NCBI GenBank assembly: GCA_965199585.1
Contig: CBDASI010000002.1
Location: 1,798,001-1,862,000, forward strand
Direction of reading: 5' to 3'
Origin: JAVVHH01 sp965199585
GTDB taxonomy: Bacteria; Pseudomonadota; Alphaproteobacteria; Acetobacterales; Acetobacteraceae
DNA: 64,000 nt
Every line of letters starts with the position of its first letter. Positions within the stretch are counted from its first letter, which is position 1. Both the position numbers and the translations under genes were made by a program. Below, one piece after another: positions 28,215-35,241 of this stretch. Under the pieces are notes generated by a model. It saw only the letters and a list, made by a program, of their open reading frames with translations. It searched no databases and was not told the origin of the DNA.

Positions 28215-29387
28215 TTAACGCTCGACGCACATGGCGACGCCCATGCCGCCGCCGATGCAGAGGGTGGCGAGGCCGCGCTTGGCATCGCGGCGGCCCATCT
28301 CGTGCAGCAGGGTGGTGAGGATGCGGGCGCCGGACGCGCCGATCGGGTGACCGATGGCGATGGCGCCGCCGTTGACGTTCACCTTGGCGGTGTCCCAGCC
28401 CATGTCCTTGTTCACGGCGCAGGCCTGGGCGGCGAAGGCTTCGTTGGCTTCCACTAGGTCGAGATCGGCGGCTTTCCAGCCGGCGCGCTCGAGGGCTTTG
28501 CGGGAGGAGGGGATCGGTCCGGTGCCCATGATGGCCGGGTCGACGCCGGCGGTGGCGAAGCTGGCGATGCGGGCGAGCGGGGTGAGGCCGCGGCGCTCGG
28601 CTTCCTTGGCGGACATGACGATCAGGGCGGCGGCGCCGTCGTTGATGCCGCTGGCATTGCCGGCGGTGACGGTGCCGTCCTTGGAGAAGGCGGGGCGGAG
28701 CTTGGCCATCGTCTCGGGCGAGGAATCGTGACGGATGTATTCATCGTCGCTGACGACGGTGTCGCCCTTGCGGCCCTTGATGGTGACGGGGACGATCTCG
28801 TCCTTGAACTTGCCGGCCTTCTGGGCGGCGCTGGCCTTGTTCTGGCTGGCAGCGGCGAATTCGTCCTGCTGCTGGCGGGTGATCTGGAACTTGGTGGCGA
28901 CGTTCTCGGCGGTGGTGCCCATGTGGTAGCCGTTGAAAGCGTCCCAGAGGCCGTCCTTGATCATGGTGTCGACCAGGCCGAGGTCGCCCATCTTGGTGCC
29001 TTGGCGGAGGTAGGCTGCGTGGGTGGACTGGCTCATGCTCTCCTGGCCGCCGGCGACGACGATCTGGCTTTCGCCGCTCATAATCTGCTGGGCGGCGAGG
29101 GCGACGGTGCGCAGGCCGGAGCCGCAGACCTGGTTGATGCCGAAGGCGGTGGAGCTGTCGGGAATGCCGGCCATGCGGGCGGCCTGGCGGGCCGGGTTCT
29201 GGCCCTGAGCGGCGGTGAGGACCTGGCCGAGGATGATCTCGTCGATGTCGGCCGGGTCGAGCTTGGCGCTCGCGATGGCGGCGCGGATGGCGTCGGCCCC
29301 GAGGACATGGGCCGGTACGCTGCCGAAAGCGCCGTTGAAGCTGCCGACGGGGGTGCGCACTGCCGAGACGATGACGACGTCTTCCAT
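28215..29387 (-). CDS. phaA: Acetyl-CoA C-acetyltransferase (PHA beta-ketothiolase)
   Basis: The 390-aa thiolase II condenses two acetyl-CoA to acetoacetyl-CoA, the first step of polyhydroxybutyrate synthesis. Catalytic residues are present: nucleophilic cysteine in NQVCGSGLRTV (about 89), histidine in AIGHPIGASGAR (about 348) and base cysteine in LCIGGGMGVAM (about 378). GGGAGA lies 6 nt before the ATG. It is divergent from phaR, a common alphaproteobacterial layout, but no phaB reductase follows here. Confidence 0.95.
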   Translation of the reverse strand: MEDVVIVSAVRTPVGSFNGAFGSVPAHVLGADAIRAAIASAKLDPADIDEIILGQVLTAAQGQNPARQAARMAGIPDSSTAFGINQVCGSGLRTVALAAQQIMSGESQIVVAGGQESMSQSTHAAYLRQGTKMGDLGLVDTMIKDGLWDAFNGYHMGTTAENVATKFQITRQQQDEFAAASQNKASAAQKAGKFKDEIVPVTIKGRKGDTVVSDDEYIRHDSSPETMAKLRPAFSKDGTVTAGNASGINDGAAALIVMSAKEAERRGLTPLARIASFATAGVDPAIMGTGPIPSSRKALERAGWKAADLDLVEANEAFAAQACAVNKDMGWDTAKVNVNGGAIAIGHPIGASGARILTTLLHEMGRRDAKRGLATLCIGGGMGVAMCVER

Positions 29388-29439
29388 TTTCGATCTCCCT
29401 GTAATTCGGTAAATAGATAGGGGGTCGGCCGCGGCGCAA

Positions 29440-29457
29440 CCAGCCCGGCGGGGCTGG
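29440..29457. promoter_or_regulatory. Dyad in the phaA-phaR divergent region
   Basis: CCAGCCC (29440-29446) and GGGCTGG (29451-29457) form a 7-bp stem with a 4-nt loop, 50 nt upstream of phaA. A second region at 29505-29525 is rich in TGC/GCA words (GCAGTGCA, GGCAGATGC) as in known PhaR operators. Either could be a regulatory site; neither is demonstrated. Confidence 0.25.
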
Positions 29458-29558
29458 CTCGCGCGGAAGCTAAGTGGGACCTGGGTTGATTAAACGTGTA
29501 TGTCGCAGTGCACCACGGCAGATGCTATCGTCAGCCTCCAACGCTAACGAGGTCCCCC

Positions 29559-30332
29559 ATGGCTGATATGCCCGCGACACCGCCCGAGCAGGCCATGGAG
29601 AGCCAGAAAGGCTCGGGCACCGTCGTCGTCAAGAAATACGCGAACCGCCGGTTGTACAACACCGAGACGTCCAGCTACATCACGCTCGACAACCTGGCCG
29701 AGATGATCCGGGCGGGGCGGGATTTCGTGGTGTATGACGCGAAGTCCGGCGACGACATCACGCGCGGGGTGCTGACGCAGATCATCGTCGAGGAAGAGAG
29801 CAAGGGCAGCGCGATGCTGCCGGTGGCGTTCCTGCGGCAGTTGATCGGGTTCTATGGCGGGAACCTCGAGGGCGTGGTGCCGCGGTACCTAGAATACTCG
29901 ATGAGCAGCTTCGCGCGGCAGCAGCAGCAGATGCGCACGGTGATGGAGCGGACGTTCAGCCCGTTCATGCCGATGGGCGTGGAAGAGATGAACCGGCAGA
30001 ACATGGCGATGTTCGAGCGTGCGGTGAGCCTGTGGAATCCGTTCGCGCGGGCGGGCGATGCCGGGCAGCCGGCCTCGGGGGCTGCCGCCGAGATGGGCGA
30101 CGGATCCGAGGGCGGGGCGACTGGCCAGACCGCGGAGCAGGCGGCCGAGAACCCGGAAGTGGTGTGGCTGCGCAGCGAGGTAGAGAGCTTGCAGCGGCAG
30201 TTGGCGGTGGCCCATGCGGCGGCCGTGGCGCCGGCGGCAATGCTGGAGCCGGGCGCGATCCCGGAGAACCTGCGGCGCGATCCGGCGCCAGCGGGGGCCA
30301 ACGGCAAGTCGCCGCGCCGGGCGAAGCCGTAG
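29559..30332 (+). CDS. phaR: PHA synthesis repressor PhaR
   Basis: The 257-aa protein has the PhaR N-terminal DNA-binding domain (VVKKYANRRLYNTETS, residues 23-38, then ITLDNLAEMIRAGRDFVVYD) and the following PHB-accumulation domain (RGVLTQIIVEEESKG...LPVAFLRQLIGFYGG). PhaR senses polyhydroxybutyrate and represses phasin and PHA genes. The C-terminal third is Ala/Glu-rich with a short coiled coil (WLRSEVESLQRQLAVAH). The ATG at 29559 is preferred with AGG upstream. It is divergent from phaA and converges on the DUF2125 gene, 9 nt away. Confidence 0.95.
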   Translation: MADMPATPPEQAMESQKGSGTVVVKKYANRRLYNTETSSYITLDNLAEMIRAGRDFVVYDAKSGDDITRGVLTQIIVEEESKGSAMLPVAFLRQLIGFYGGNLEGVVPRYLEYSMSSFARQQQQMRTVMERTFSPFMPMGVEEMNRQNMAMFERAVSLWNPFARAGDAGQPASGAAAEMGDGSEGGATGQTAEQAAENPEVVWLRSEVESLQRQLAVAHAAAVAPAAMLEPGAIPENLRRDPAPAGANGKSPRRAKP

Positions 30333-30340
30333 CTGCTGGC

Positions 30341-31330
30341 TCAATCCCATTGTAGCGGCGCGAGCCGCAGCAATGGGATTCGGGCGAGGCTGACGATTCC
30401 GTCCTGAAGCGCGATCGGGAGTGAGAGCGGTCCGGCGCCAGTCGGGGCCGAGAGGATGGCCAGCATGCCGCGGGCTGCGGTGGCGGCGGACGCGGTGATG
30501 GCGCCGGTGGCGGCGAGGCGGTCGAGCACGGCGGGTAGGCCGGTGGCGGCGATGCGGCCGGTGAGCGCCGGCTGCAGCGACGGATCGAGCGTGAGGGTGG
30601 CGGTGCCGGTGGCGGCGAGCGGACCCCAGTTCAGCGCGGCATCGTCGATGACGAGGCGACCGTCGGCGGCGCGCCAGCGGCGGGCGCTCTCCGTCGCGGT
30701 CGGCATTGGGACAATCGGCGCGGAGAGGCGGGCGGTCAGCGAGAGGGAATCGATCGGCGGCTCTACCGGGCGGTGGTCGGAGTCCACGAGCGTCACCGTC
30801 GAGAGCCGCAGGGTCGAGCCGTCGGGCCGGGTCTCGAGATGGGCGGCGGCGATGTGGACGGGACGTCCGGCTGCGGCGGCGATGGCGAGATCCGTCGCGT
30901 CGACATGCGTCGGGTCATGCTGGGTGAGGTCGAGCGTGGCGACCAGGGTGCCGGCGGTGAACGGGACGGGCGGGGCGTCGGCGACGGTGACGCTTTGCGG
31001 GCCGGCGGCGGAGAGGGTGAGCCGGGCGGGGTGAAGCGGGCCGAGGCGGAGCGTCTGCGACCCGGCGGTCCAGACCAGAGGCGGGAGGATGTCGGGGCCG
31101 GAGCGCAGGACGGCGTTGGGCAGGACGATCTCCGCGGCGATCGGCCAGCCGCGCCAGCGCGCGGGATCGGCGGAGAGGGACCAGCCGACGGCGTCGGCGG
31201 CGTCATGGGCGCCGGTGTCGAGACGTTGGCAGGCGATGGACCAGACCGCGGTGTCGGCAGCGACGAGGGCGGCCAGGACAAGGGCGGAGACGAGCAGTTT
31301 TCTCGATCGGCGACGCTCGGTTTCACTCAC
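30341..31330 (-). CDS. DUF2125 membrane-anchored protein
   Basis: The 329-aa protein begins with a basic segment and one hydrophobic helix (LLVSALVLAALVAADTAVW), then a large beta-rich region with WSLSADPARWRGWPIAAEI typical of DUF2125 of alphaproteobacteria. It resembles AsmA-like periplasmic proteins anchored in the inner membrane; function unknown. The start is GTG (GTGAGTGAAACC). A 64-codon frame ends in its start region but has poor third-position bias and is not called. Confidence 0.85.
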   Translation of the reverse strand: MSETERRRSRKLLVSALVLAALVAADTAVWSIACQRLDTGAHDAADAVGWSLSADPARWRGWPIAAEIVLPNAVLRSGPDILPPLVWTAGSQTLRLGPLHPARLTLSAAGPQSVTVADAPPVPFTAGTLVATLDLTQHDPTHVDATDLAIAAAAGRPVHIAAAHLETRPDGSTLRLSTVTLVDSDHRPVEPPIDSLSLTARLSAPIVPMPTATESARRWRAADGRLVIDDAALNWGPLAATGTATLTLDPSLQPALTGRIAATGLPAVLDRLAATGAITASAATAARGMLAILSAPTGAGPLSLPIALQDGIVSLARIPLLRLAPLQWD

Positions 31331-31598
31331 CGGAGTGGCTTCGCTTTAGTGTTGACTCGTCGCAATTCCTGAAATTTGTCCACAGGGGTGCGATGCCCGT
31401 CGGATCGTTGGGTTTTGTCATCAGATACTCACGATACGGTAACCGTCCAGTGTAGGGTGGACGCTTCGTCAAGGGACGCATCGTCATGTCACCGGGCAAT
31501 CTGTGGCGGAAATGCATGAGTCACGCGGTTTTCAGGCCTTTCTCGCGAAATGCCGCCGAGGCGGGAAAACGGGGTTTCAGGGCGCTTCCCAACAGGTG
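31331..31598. other. Intergenic region with DnaA-box-like sequences
   Basis: No gene is called. TTGTCCACA at 31376-31384 is one mismatch from the DnaA box; a perfect TTATCCACA at 31621-31629 and TTGATCCAC at 31608-31616 lie just beyond, inside the 3' end of plsC. An 11-bp palindrome ACGGTAACCGT lies at 31436-31446. The region would also hold the promoter of the DUF2125 gene. Confidence 0.4.
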
Positions 31599-32330
31599 TC
31601 ACACAGGTTGATCCACGGAGTTATCCACAGTCGATCGGGTTGGTAGCGCATCGGCCCAGCGTTGGCGCAGGGTGGCGATGAGTTCGTCGCCGCGGAGGGT
31701 GGACGGGATGGGCTCGCCGACATGGATGCGGACGCGGCCGGGACGTTTGACGAAGGCGCGGCGGCTCCAATAGAGGCCGGAATCGGTGGAGACGGGGTAG
31801 ATCGGCAGGCCGGTGCGGGCGGCGATCATGCTGAAGCCGCCGCGGATGTCGACCTGGGCGCCGTGGGCGACGCGGGTACCTTCGGGAAAGATGACGATCT
31901 GGCGGCCGGCGGCCTTGGCGGCCTGGGTGCCGCGCAGCAGGGCGCGGACGGCGGCGACCGAGGCGTTGCGGTCGACCGGGATCTGGCCGGAGGCTTCGAG
32001 CATGGGGCCGAAGAGCGGGATGCCGGCGAGCTCGGCCTTGAAGACGTAGCTGCAGCGCTCGAGCGTGGTAACCCAAATGAGGGTGTCGAAGGCGGATTGA
32101 TGCTGCGAGGCGAGGAGGGCGGCGCCGGGCGGCACCTTGTCCAGGCCGGTGATCTCGGCCTCGATGCCGCAGATCCACTTGGCGCCGAAGAGAAGGGTAG
32201 CGGCCCAGATCTGGGCCAGGCGGAGCGTCCACCAGGGGGTGAAGGCGCGGACGAAGATGCCGATGGCGCCGAGGAGTGCGGTGCCGCCGAAGAACCAAGC
32301 GTTGAAGAGGGCCGAGCGGAGCACGATCAC
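31599..32330 (-). CDS. plsC: 1-acyl-sn-glycerol-3-phosphate acyltransferase
   Basis: The 243-aa protein carries the PlsC motifs: HQSAFD (Hx4D, about residue 77) for catalysis, the acceptor-binding motif IFPEGTR (about 146) and an N-terminal membrane segment (FNAWFFGGTALLGAIGIFV). It acylates lysophosphatidic acid to phosphatidic acid at the inner membrane. Its ATG overlaps the ydcF stop by 4 nt, making it the last gene of the ftsE-ftsX-ydcF-plsC operon. Confidence 0.9.
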   Translation of the reverse strand: MIVLRSALFNAWFFGGTALLGAIGIFVRAFTPWWTLRLAQIWAATLLFGAKWICGIEAEITGLDKVPPGAALLASQHQSAFDTLIWVTTLERCSYVFKAELAGIPLFGPMLEASGQIPVDRNASVAAVRALLRGTQAAKAAGRQIVIFPEGTRVAHGAQVDIRGGFSMIAARTGLPIYPVSTDSGLYWSRRAFVKRPGRVRIHVGEPIPSTLRGDELIATLRQRWADALPTRSTVDNSVDQPV

Positions 32331-32917
32331 GGTCGAGATCCCTTTTTAAAACGGGTCAGGCCGAAGCGGACGGCGAGAAGCTTGTCGTATTCGATGGCGA
32401 GCAAGCGGAGCGTGGTGATGTCGTCACGGGTGCGCAGGGCGGGCGGGCGGACCGGCATTGGATGCAGCTGGACGCCGGGCAACTCGCGGGCGAGTTCGGC
32501 CAAGGCGCGGGCCATGTGATAGCCGGCGGTGACGACGATTAGGCTGTGCAGGTCGAATTTGCGGACCCAAGCGGCGGTCTCAGCGGCGTTGCCGACGGTG
32601 TTGGTGGCGGCATGACCTAGAGTGATGATCTGGGCCTCGAGGAGGACCGGGTCGACGGGGACGCGGCGGAGGATCTCGGACAGCTCGGTGCCATTGCCGA
32701 CGCCGGAGATCAGCAGGCGAGGCGCCTTGCCATCGGCGAGCAGACGGAGCCCGGCCTCGATCCGGTCGGCGCCGCCGGTGAGGACGACGATGCCGTCGGC
32801 CGGGGGCGGGGTGGGGACGAGGCGGCGGGCGTCGTCCTCGAAGGCGGTGAAGCCGGCCAGCCAGATGAGTGCGGCGGCGACGAGGCAGGAGAAAGCGAGG
32901 GCGAGCAACCGCCACAT
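32327..32917 (-). CDS. YdcF/DUF218 family membrane protein
   Basis: The 196-aa protein has one N-terminal hydrophobic helix (LLALAFSCLVAAALIWLAGF) followed by a DUF218 domain: GIVVLTGGADRIEAG, LLISGVGNGTE, ATNTVGNAAETA and VVTAGYHMARALAEL. Relatives (YdcF, SanA, ElyC) act in envelope metabolism; ElyC affects peptidoglycan/undecaprenyl steps. It overlaps ftsX by 1 nt (TGATG) and plsC by 4 nt, so it is translated as part of the operon. Confidence 0.9.
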   Translation of the reverse strand: MWRLLALAFSCLVAAALIWLAGFTAFEDDARRLVPTPPPADGIVVLTGGADRIEAGLRLLADGKAPRLLISGVGNGTELSEILRRVPVDPVLLEAQIITLGHAATNTVGNAAETAAWVRKFDLHSLIVVTAGYHMARALAELARELPGVQLHPMPVRPPALRTRDDITTLRLLAIEYDKLLAVRFGLTRFKKGSRP

Positions 32918-33843
32918 CAGGGGAGGCGCCGGAGCCAGCGACGAACGGTGCGGTGGGCGGTGAGCCAGCCAATGGAGGCGGCGAGCGGGGGCAGGCAGAC
33001 GACCGCGAGCCAGAGGGTGACGGGGATGGCGGCCAGGGCGCCCGCGATCCCGTCTGGCGCGGCGGCGTTGCCGAACGGGGCGGCCAGGCCGGTGAGGCCC
33101 GCCAGCACGGGAAGGGCGGCGACGGCGCCGATGCCTGCGCCGATGCCGGCCAGGACGGTGGCGCGCTGGGCGAAGCTGCGGGCGATGAAGTCGTCGGTGG
33201 CGCCGAGGCCGTGGACGGTCTCGATGGCGTCGCGGCGGGAGGCGAGGCCGGCGCGGGTGGCCACCGCGATGACGGCGACGGCGACGAAGCCGACAACGGC
33301 AAGGGCGAGGGCGGCGCAGGCCTGGAGGCTGCGGGCCAGGGTAGCGAGGCGTTTGACCCAGCGGTCGTGCTCCTCGACCAGGGTGCCGGGGGCGGCGGTC
33401 TCGAGGGCGGCGGCGAGGGCGGCGTGATTGGGGCCGGCGCCGGTGAGCTGGACGTCGATGACGGCGGGCAGCGGGATGGCGATCTCGCCGGAGGAGCTGC
33501 CGAGATTGGCGCCCAGCCAGGGTCGGAGGAGAGTGCGGAGTTCGTCGTCGGAGAGGGTGCGGGCGCGGGCGATGCCGGCGGTGGCGGCTAGGGCGGTGCG
33601 GACGCGGTCGAGGCGTGTGCCGTTGGCGACGAGGTCGGTCGGTTGCGGGACCTGGACGGTGATGGTGCCGCCGGCGCCTGACTGCCAGTGCTGCGCGAGC
33701 GCGGTGGCGCCGATGGCGCCGGCGACGGCGAGGGCGGCCAGGAAGGTCATGGCGGCGACGAGGGAGGGCAGCAGGCGGTCGGACAGCGCGCGGCGGACAC
33801 CGAGGTCGTCGAAGCCGGCGGGGCGGAGGAGGCTCCTAGTCAT
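32917..33843 (-). CDS. ftsX: Cell division ABC transporter permease FtsX
   Basis: The 308-aa protein has the FtsX plan: a first helix (about 29-50), a roughly 115-residue extracytoplasmic domain, then three further helices (about 170-195, 220-250, 270-295). The coupling motif SRRDAIETVHGLGATDDFI is characteristic. With FtsE it forms the ABC-type regulator of peptidoglycan hydrolases at the division septum. Its start overlaps the ftsE end by 8 nt. Confidence 0.9.
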   Translation of the reverse strand: MTRSLLRPAGFDDLGVRRALSDRLLPSLVAAMTFLAALAVAGAIGATALAQHWQSGAGGTITVQVPQPTDLVANGTRLDRVRTALAATAGIARARTLSDDELRTLLRPWLGANLGSSSGEIAIPLPAVIDVQLTGAGPNHAALAAALETAAPGTLVEEHDRWVKRLATLARSLQACAALALAVVGFVAVAVIAVATRAGLASRRDAIETVHGLGATDDFIARSFAQRATVLAGIGAGIGAVAALPVLAGLTGLAAPFGNAAAPDGIAGALAAIPVTLWLAVVCLPPLAASIGWLTAHRTVRRWLRRLP

Positions 33844-34504
33844 CGCGGATGAGCTGTCCTTCGTGCAGGCGGAGCGTGTGGGCGGGATAACGGTGGACCA
33901 TGGCGGTGTTGTGGGTGGCGACGAGGACGGTGGTGCCGAGGCGATTGAGCTCGTGCAGGAGGCGCATGAGGCGCTCGGCCTGTTCCTCGTCGAGGTTACC
34001 GGTGGGTTCGTCGGCCAGGAGGAGCAGGGGGCGGGCGACGACGGCGCGGGCGATGGCGACGCGTTGCTGCTCGCCGCCGGAGAGCTCGGCGGGGCGGGAG
34101 GCGAGCTTGCGGGAGAGGCCGACCCAGCCGAGGAGCTCGACGGCGTCGACGCGGATCTGGCCCTCGGGGCGGCCGGCGATGCGGAGCGGGAGGGCGACGT
34201 TGTCGTAGACCGAGAGGTGCGGCAGGAGGCGGAAATCCTGGAACACCACGCCGATGCGACGGCGCAGCGCCGGGAGGTCGCGACGACGGGCGCGGACGAT
34301 GTCGCGGCCGAGCAAAGTGAGGCGGCCCTGGGTGGGCAGCGCGGAAAGGGCGAGGAGGCGCAGGAGGCTGGTCTTGCCGGCGCCGGAGTCGCCGAGCAGC
34401 CAGCGGAAGCCCCCTTCGGGGACGTCGAAGCTGAGTTCCTGCAGGACGGCCGTGCGGGTGTCGCCGCGCCCTAGCTCGAGCCCGACTTGGTCTAGCCGCA
34501 CCAT
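33836..34504 (-). CDS. ftsE: Cell division ATP-binding protein FtsE
   Basis: The 222-aa ATPase shows LLGDSGAGKTSLLRL (Walker A, about 37), VVFQDFRLLPHLSVYDNV typical of FtsE, the signature LSGGEQQRVAIARA (about 135) and LLADEPTGNLDEEQ (Walker B, about 157). The ATG at 34504 gives the usual length; a long open upstream stretch is not FtsE-like. It heads the ftsE-ftsX-ydcF-plsC operon and is divergent from the zinc-ribbon gene. Confidence 0.95.
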   Translation of the reverse strand: MVRLDQVGLELGRGDTRTAVLQELSFDVPEGGFRWLLGDSGAGKTSLLRLLALSALPTQGRLTLLGRDIVRARRRDLPALRRRIGVVFQDFRLLPHLSVYDNVALPLRIAGRPEGQIRVDAVELLGWVGLSRKLASRPAELSGGEQQRVAIARAVVARPLLLLADEPTGNLDEEQAERLMRLLHELNRLGTTVLVATHNTAMVHRYPAHTLRLHEGQLIRDD

Positions 34505-34645
34505 ACCGATCTGGTTCTCCCTCACGTTGCCCGTCGCGGGGCCGGGTTGTGGCACGGCTGGCGCGGTTACGGAATTGCTCGGCGGACGATCGATGCGGAA
34601 AGAGTGCGTCTGTTCAGCCCGGAGCGGGGCTTGTATCACCCGAAA

Positions 34646-35173
34646 ATGAGGATTGCCTGCCCGTCGTGCAACGCGGTGTATCAAGTTCCGGACGAGCAGC
34701 TCGGCGAGGGCCGGGTGGTGCGGTGCGTGCGGTGCGGGACGGATTGGTCACCGGTCGTTTCGGTACCGGCCGAGACGGCGCCGGCCGAGAGTATGCCGGC
34801 CGAGAAGATGCCGGCCGAGAAGGTGCCGGTCGAGAAGGGCGGGGTGGAAATGCGGCCCGAGGCGTTGCCCGAGCCGCCGCTCGAGCCGGCGCCGCCGCAA
34901 GACGCCGATCCGCCGCCGCCGATCCGGCAGATGGTGTTGGACGACAACCCGGTGGTGACAGTGGCACCGGTGACAGTGGCGCCGGTGACGGTCACGGCGG
35001 TCCCAGCGCCCGGGCGACGCGGCGGGCCCTGGTTGGCGATCGCCTGGGTGATGAGCGTGCTGGCCGTGATCGGCGGGGTGGCGGCGCTGGTGGTCTGGCG
35101 CGAGGCGGTGATGCATGCGTGGCCGCCGAGCATCCGCGCCTATGTCGCGGTGGGGCTGGCGGCTCGGCCCTGA
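34646..35173 (+). CDS. MJ0042-type zinc-ribbon membrane protein
   Basis: The 175-aa protein opens with a zinc ribbon (MRIACPSCNAVYQVPDEQL then VRCVRCGTDWSP) of the MJ0042/zinc_ribbon_5 type. A disordered middle contains five imperfect PAE(K/S/T)x pentapeptides and a VTVAP repeat, followed by a single transmembrane helix (WLAIAWVMSVLAVIGGVAALVV) near the C-terminus. Proteins of this design lie beside ftsEX in related alphaproteobacteria, but their role is unknown. The start is the ATG directly before the zinc motif. A palindrome lies 29 nt after the stop. Confidence 0.85.
   Translation: MRIACPSCNAVYQVPDEQLGEGRVVRCVRCGTDWSPVVSVPAETAPAESMPAEKMPAEKVPVEKGGVEMRPEALPEPPLEPAPPQDADPPPPIRQMVLDDNPVVTVAPVTVAPVTVTAVPAPGRRGGPWLAIAWVMSVLAVIGGVAALVVWREAVMHAWPPSIRAYVAVGLAARP
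34766..34837. repeat. 15-bp tandem coding repeat, five imperfect units
   Basis: Units of the form ccggccgagaagatg begin at 34766, 34781, 34796, 34811 and 34826 (last one 12 nt) and encode PAETA, PAESM, PAEKM, PAEKV, PVEK. A second 15-bp array (gtgacagtggcaccg type) covers about 34955-34993 and encodes VTVAP repeats. Confidence 0.85.
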
Positions 35174-35201
35174 GGGGGCGGTGGTGGGCTTGGTGGGCGG
35201 T

Positions 35202-35227
35202 GGTGGGCTGAAGCCCACCCTACGGGG
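35202..35227. repeat. REP-like palindrome with CTACGGGG tail
   Basis: GGTGGGCT (35202-35209) and AGCCCACC (35212-35219) form a perfect 8-bp stem with a 2-nt loop, followed by CTACGGGG. The same tail follows the palindrome at 51504-51520 and, as CTACG, the one at 12502. It may serve as terminator for the convergent zinc-ribbon and DUF4175 genes. Confidence 0.6.
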
Positions 35228-35241
35228 TAACTGAGGGTGGG

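Noticed and set aside
31323..31517. 64-codon minus-strand frame ending in the DUF2125 start
   Set aside because: Third-position G/C content is low for this genome, there is no motif, and it lies over DnaA-like and palindromic sequences.
31331..31629. Chromosomal replication origin
   Set aside because: Only one perfect DnaA box and two weak ones, no AT-rich unwinding element and no origin-linked genes such as dnaA, parA/B or hemE.
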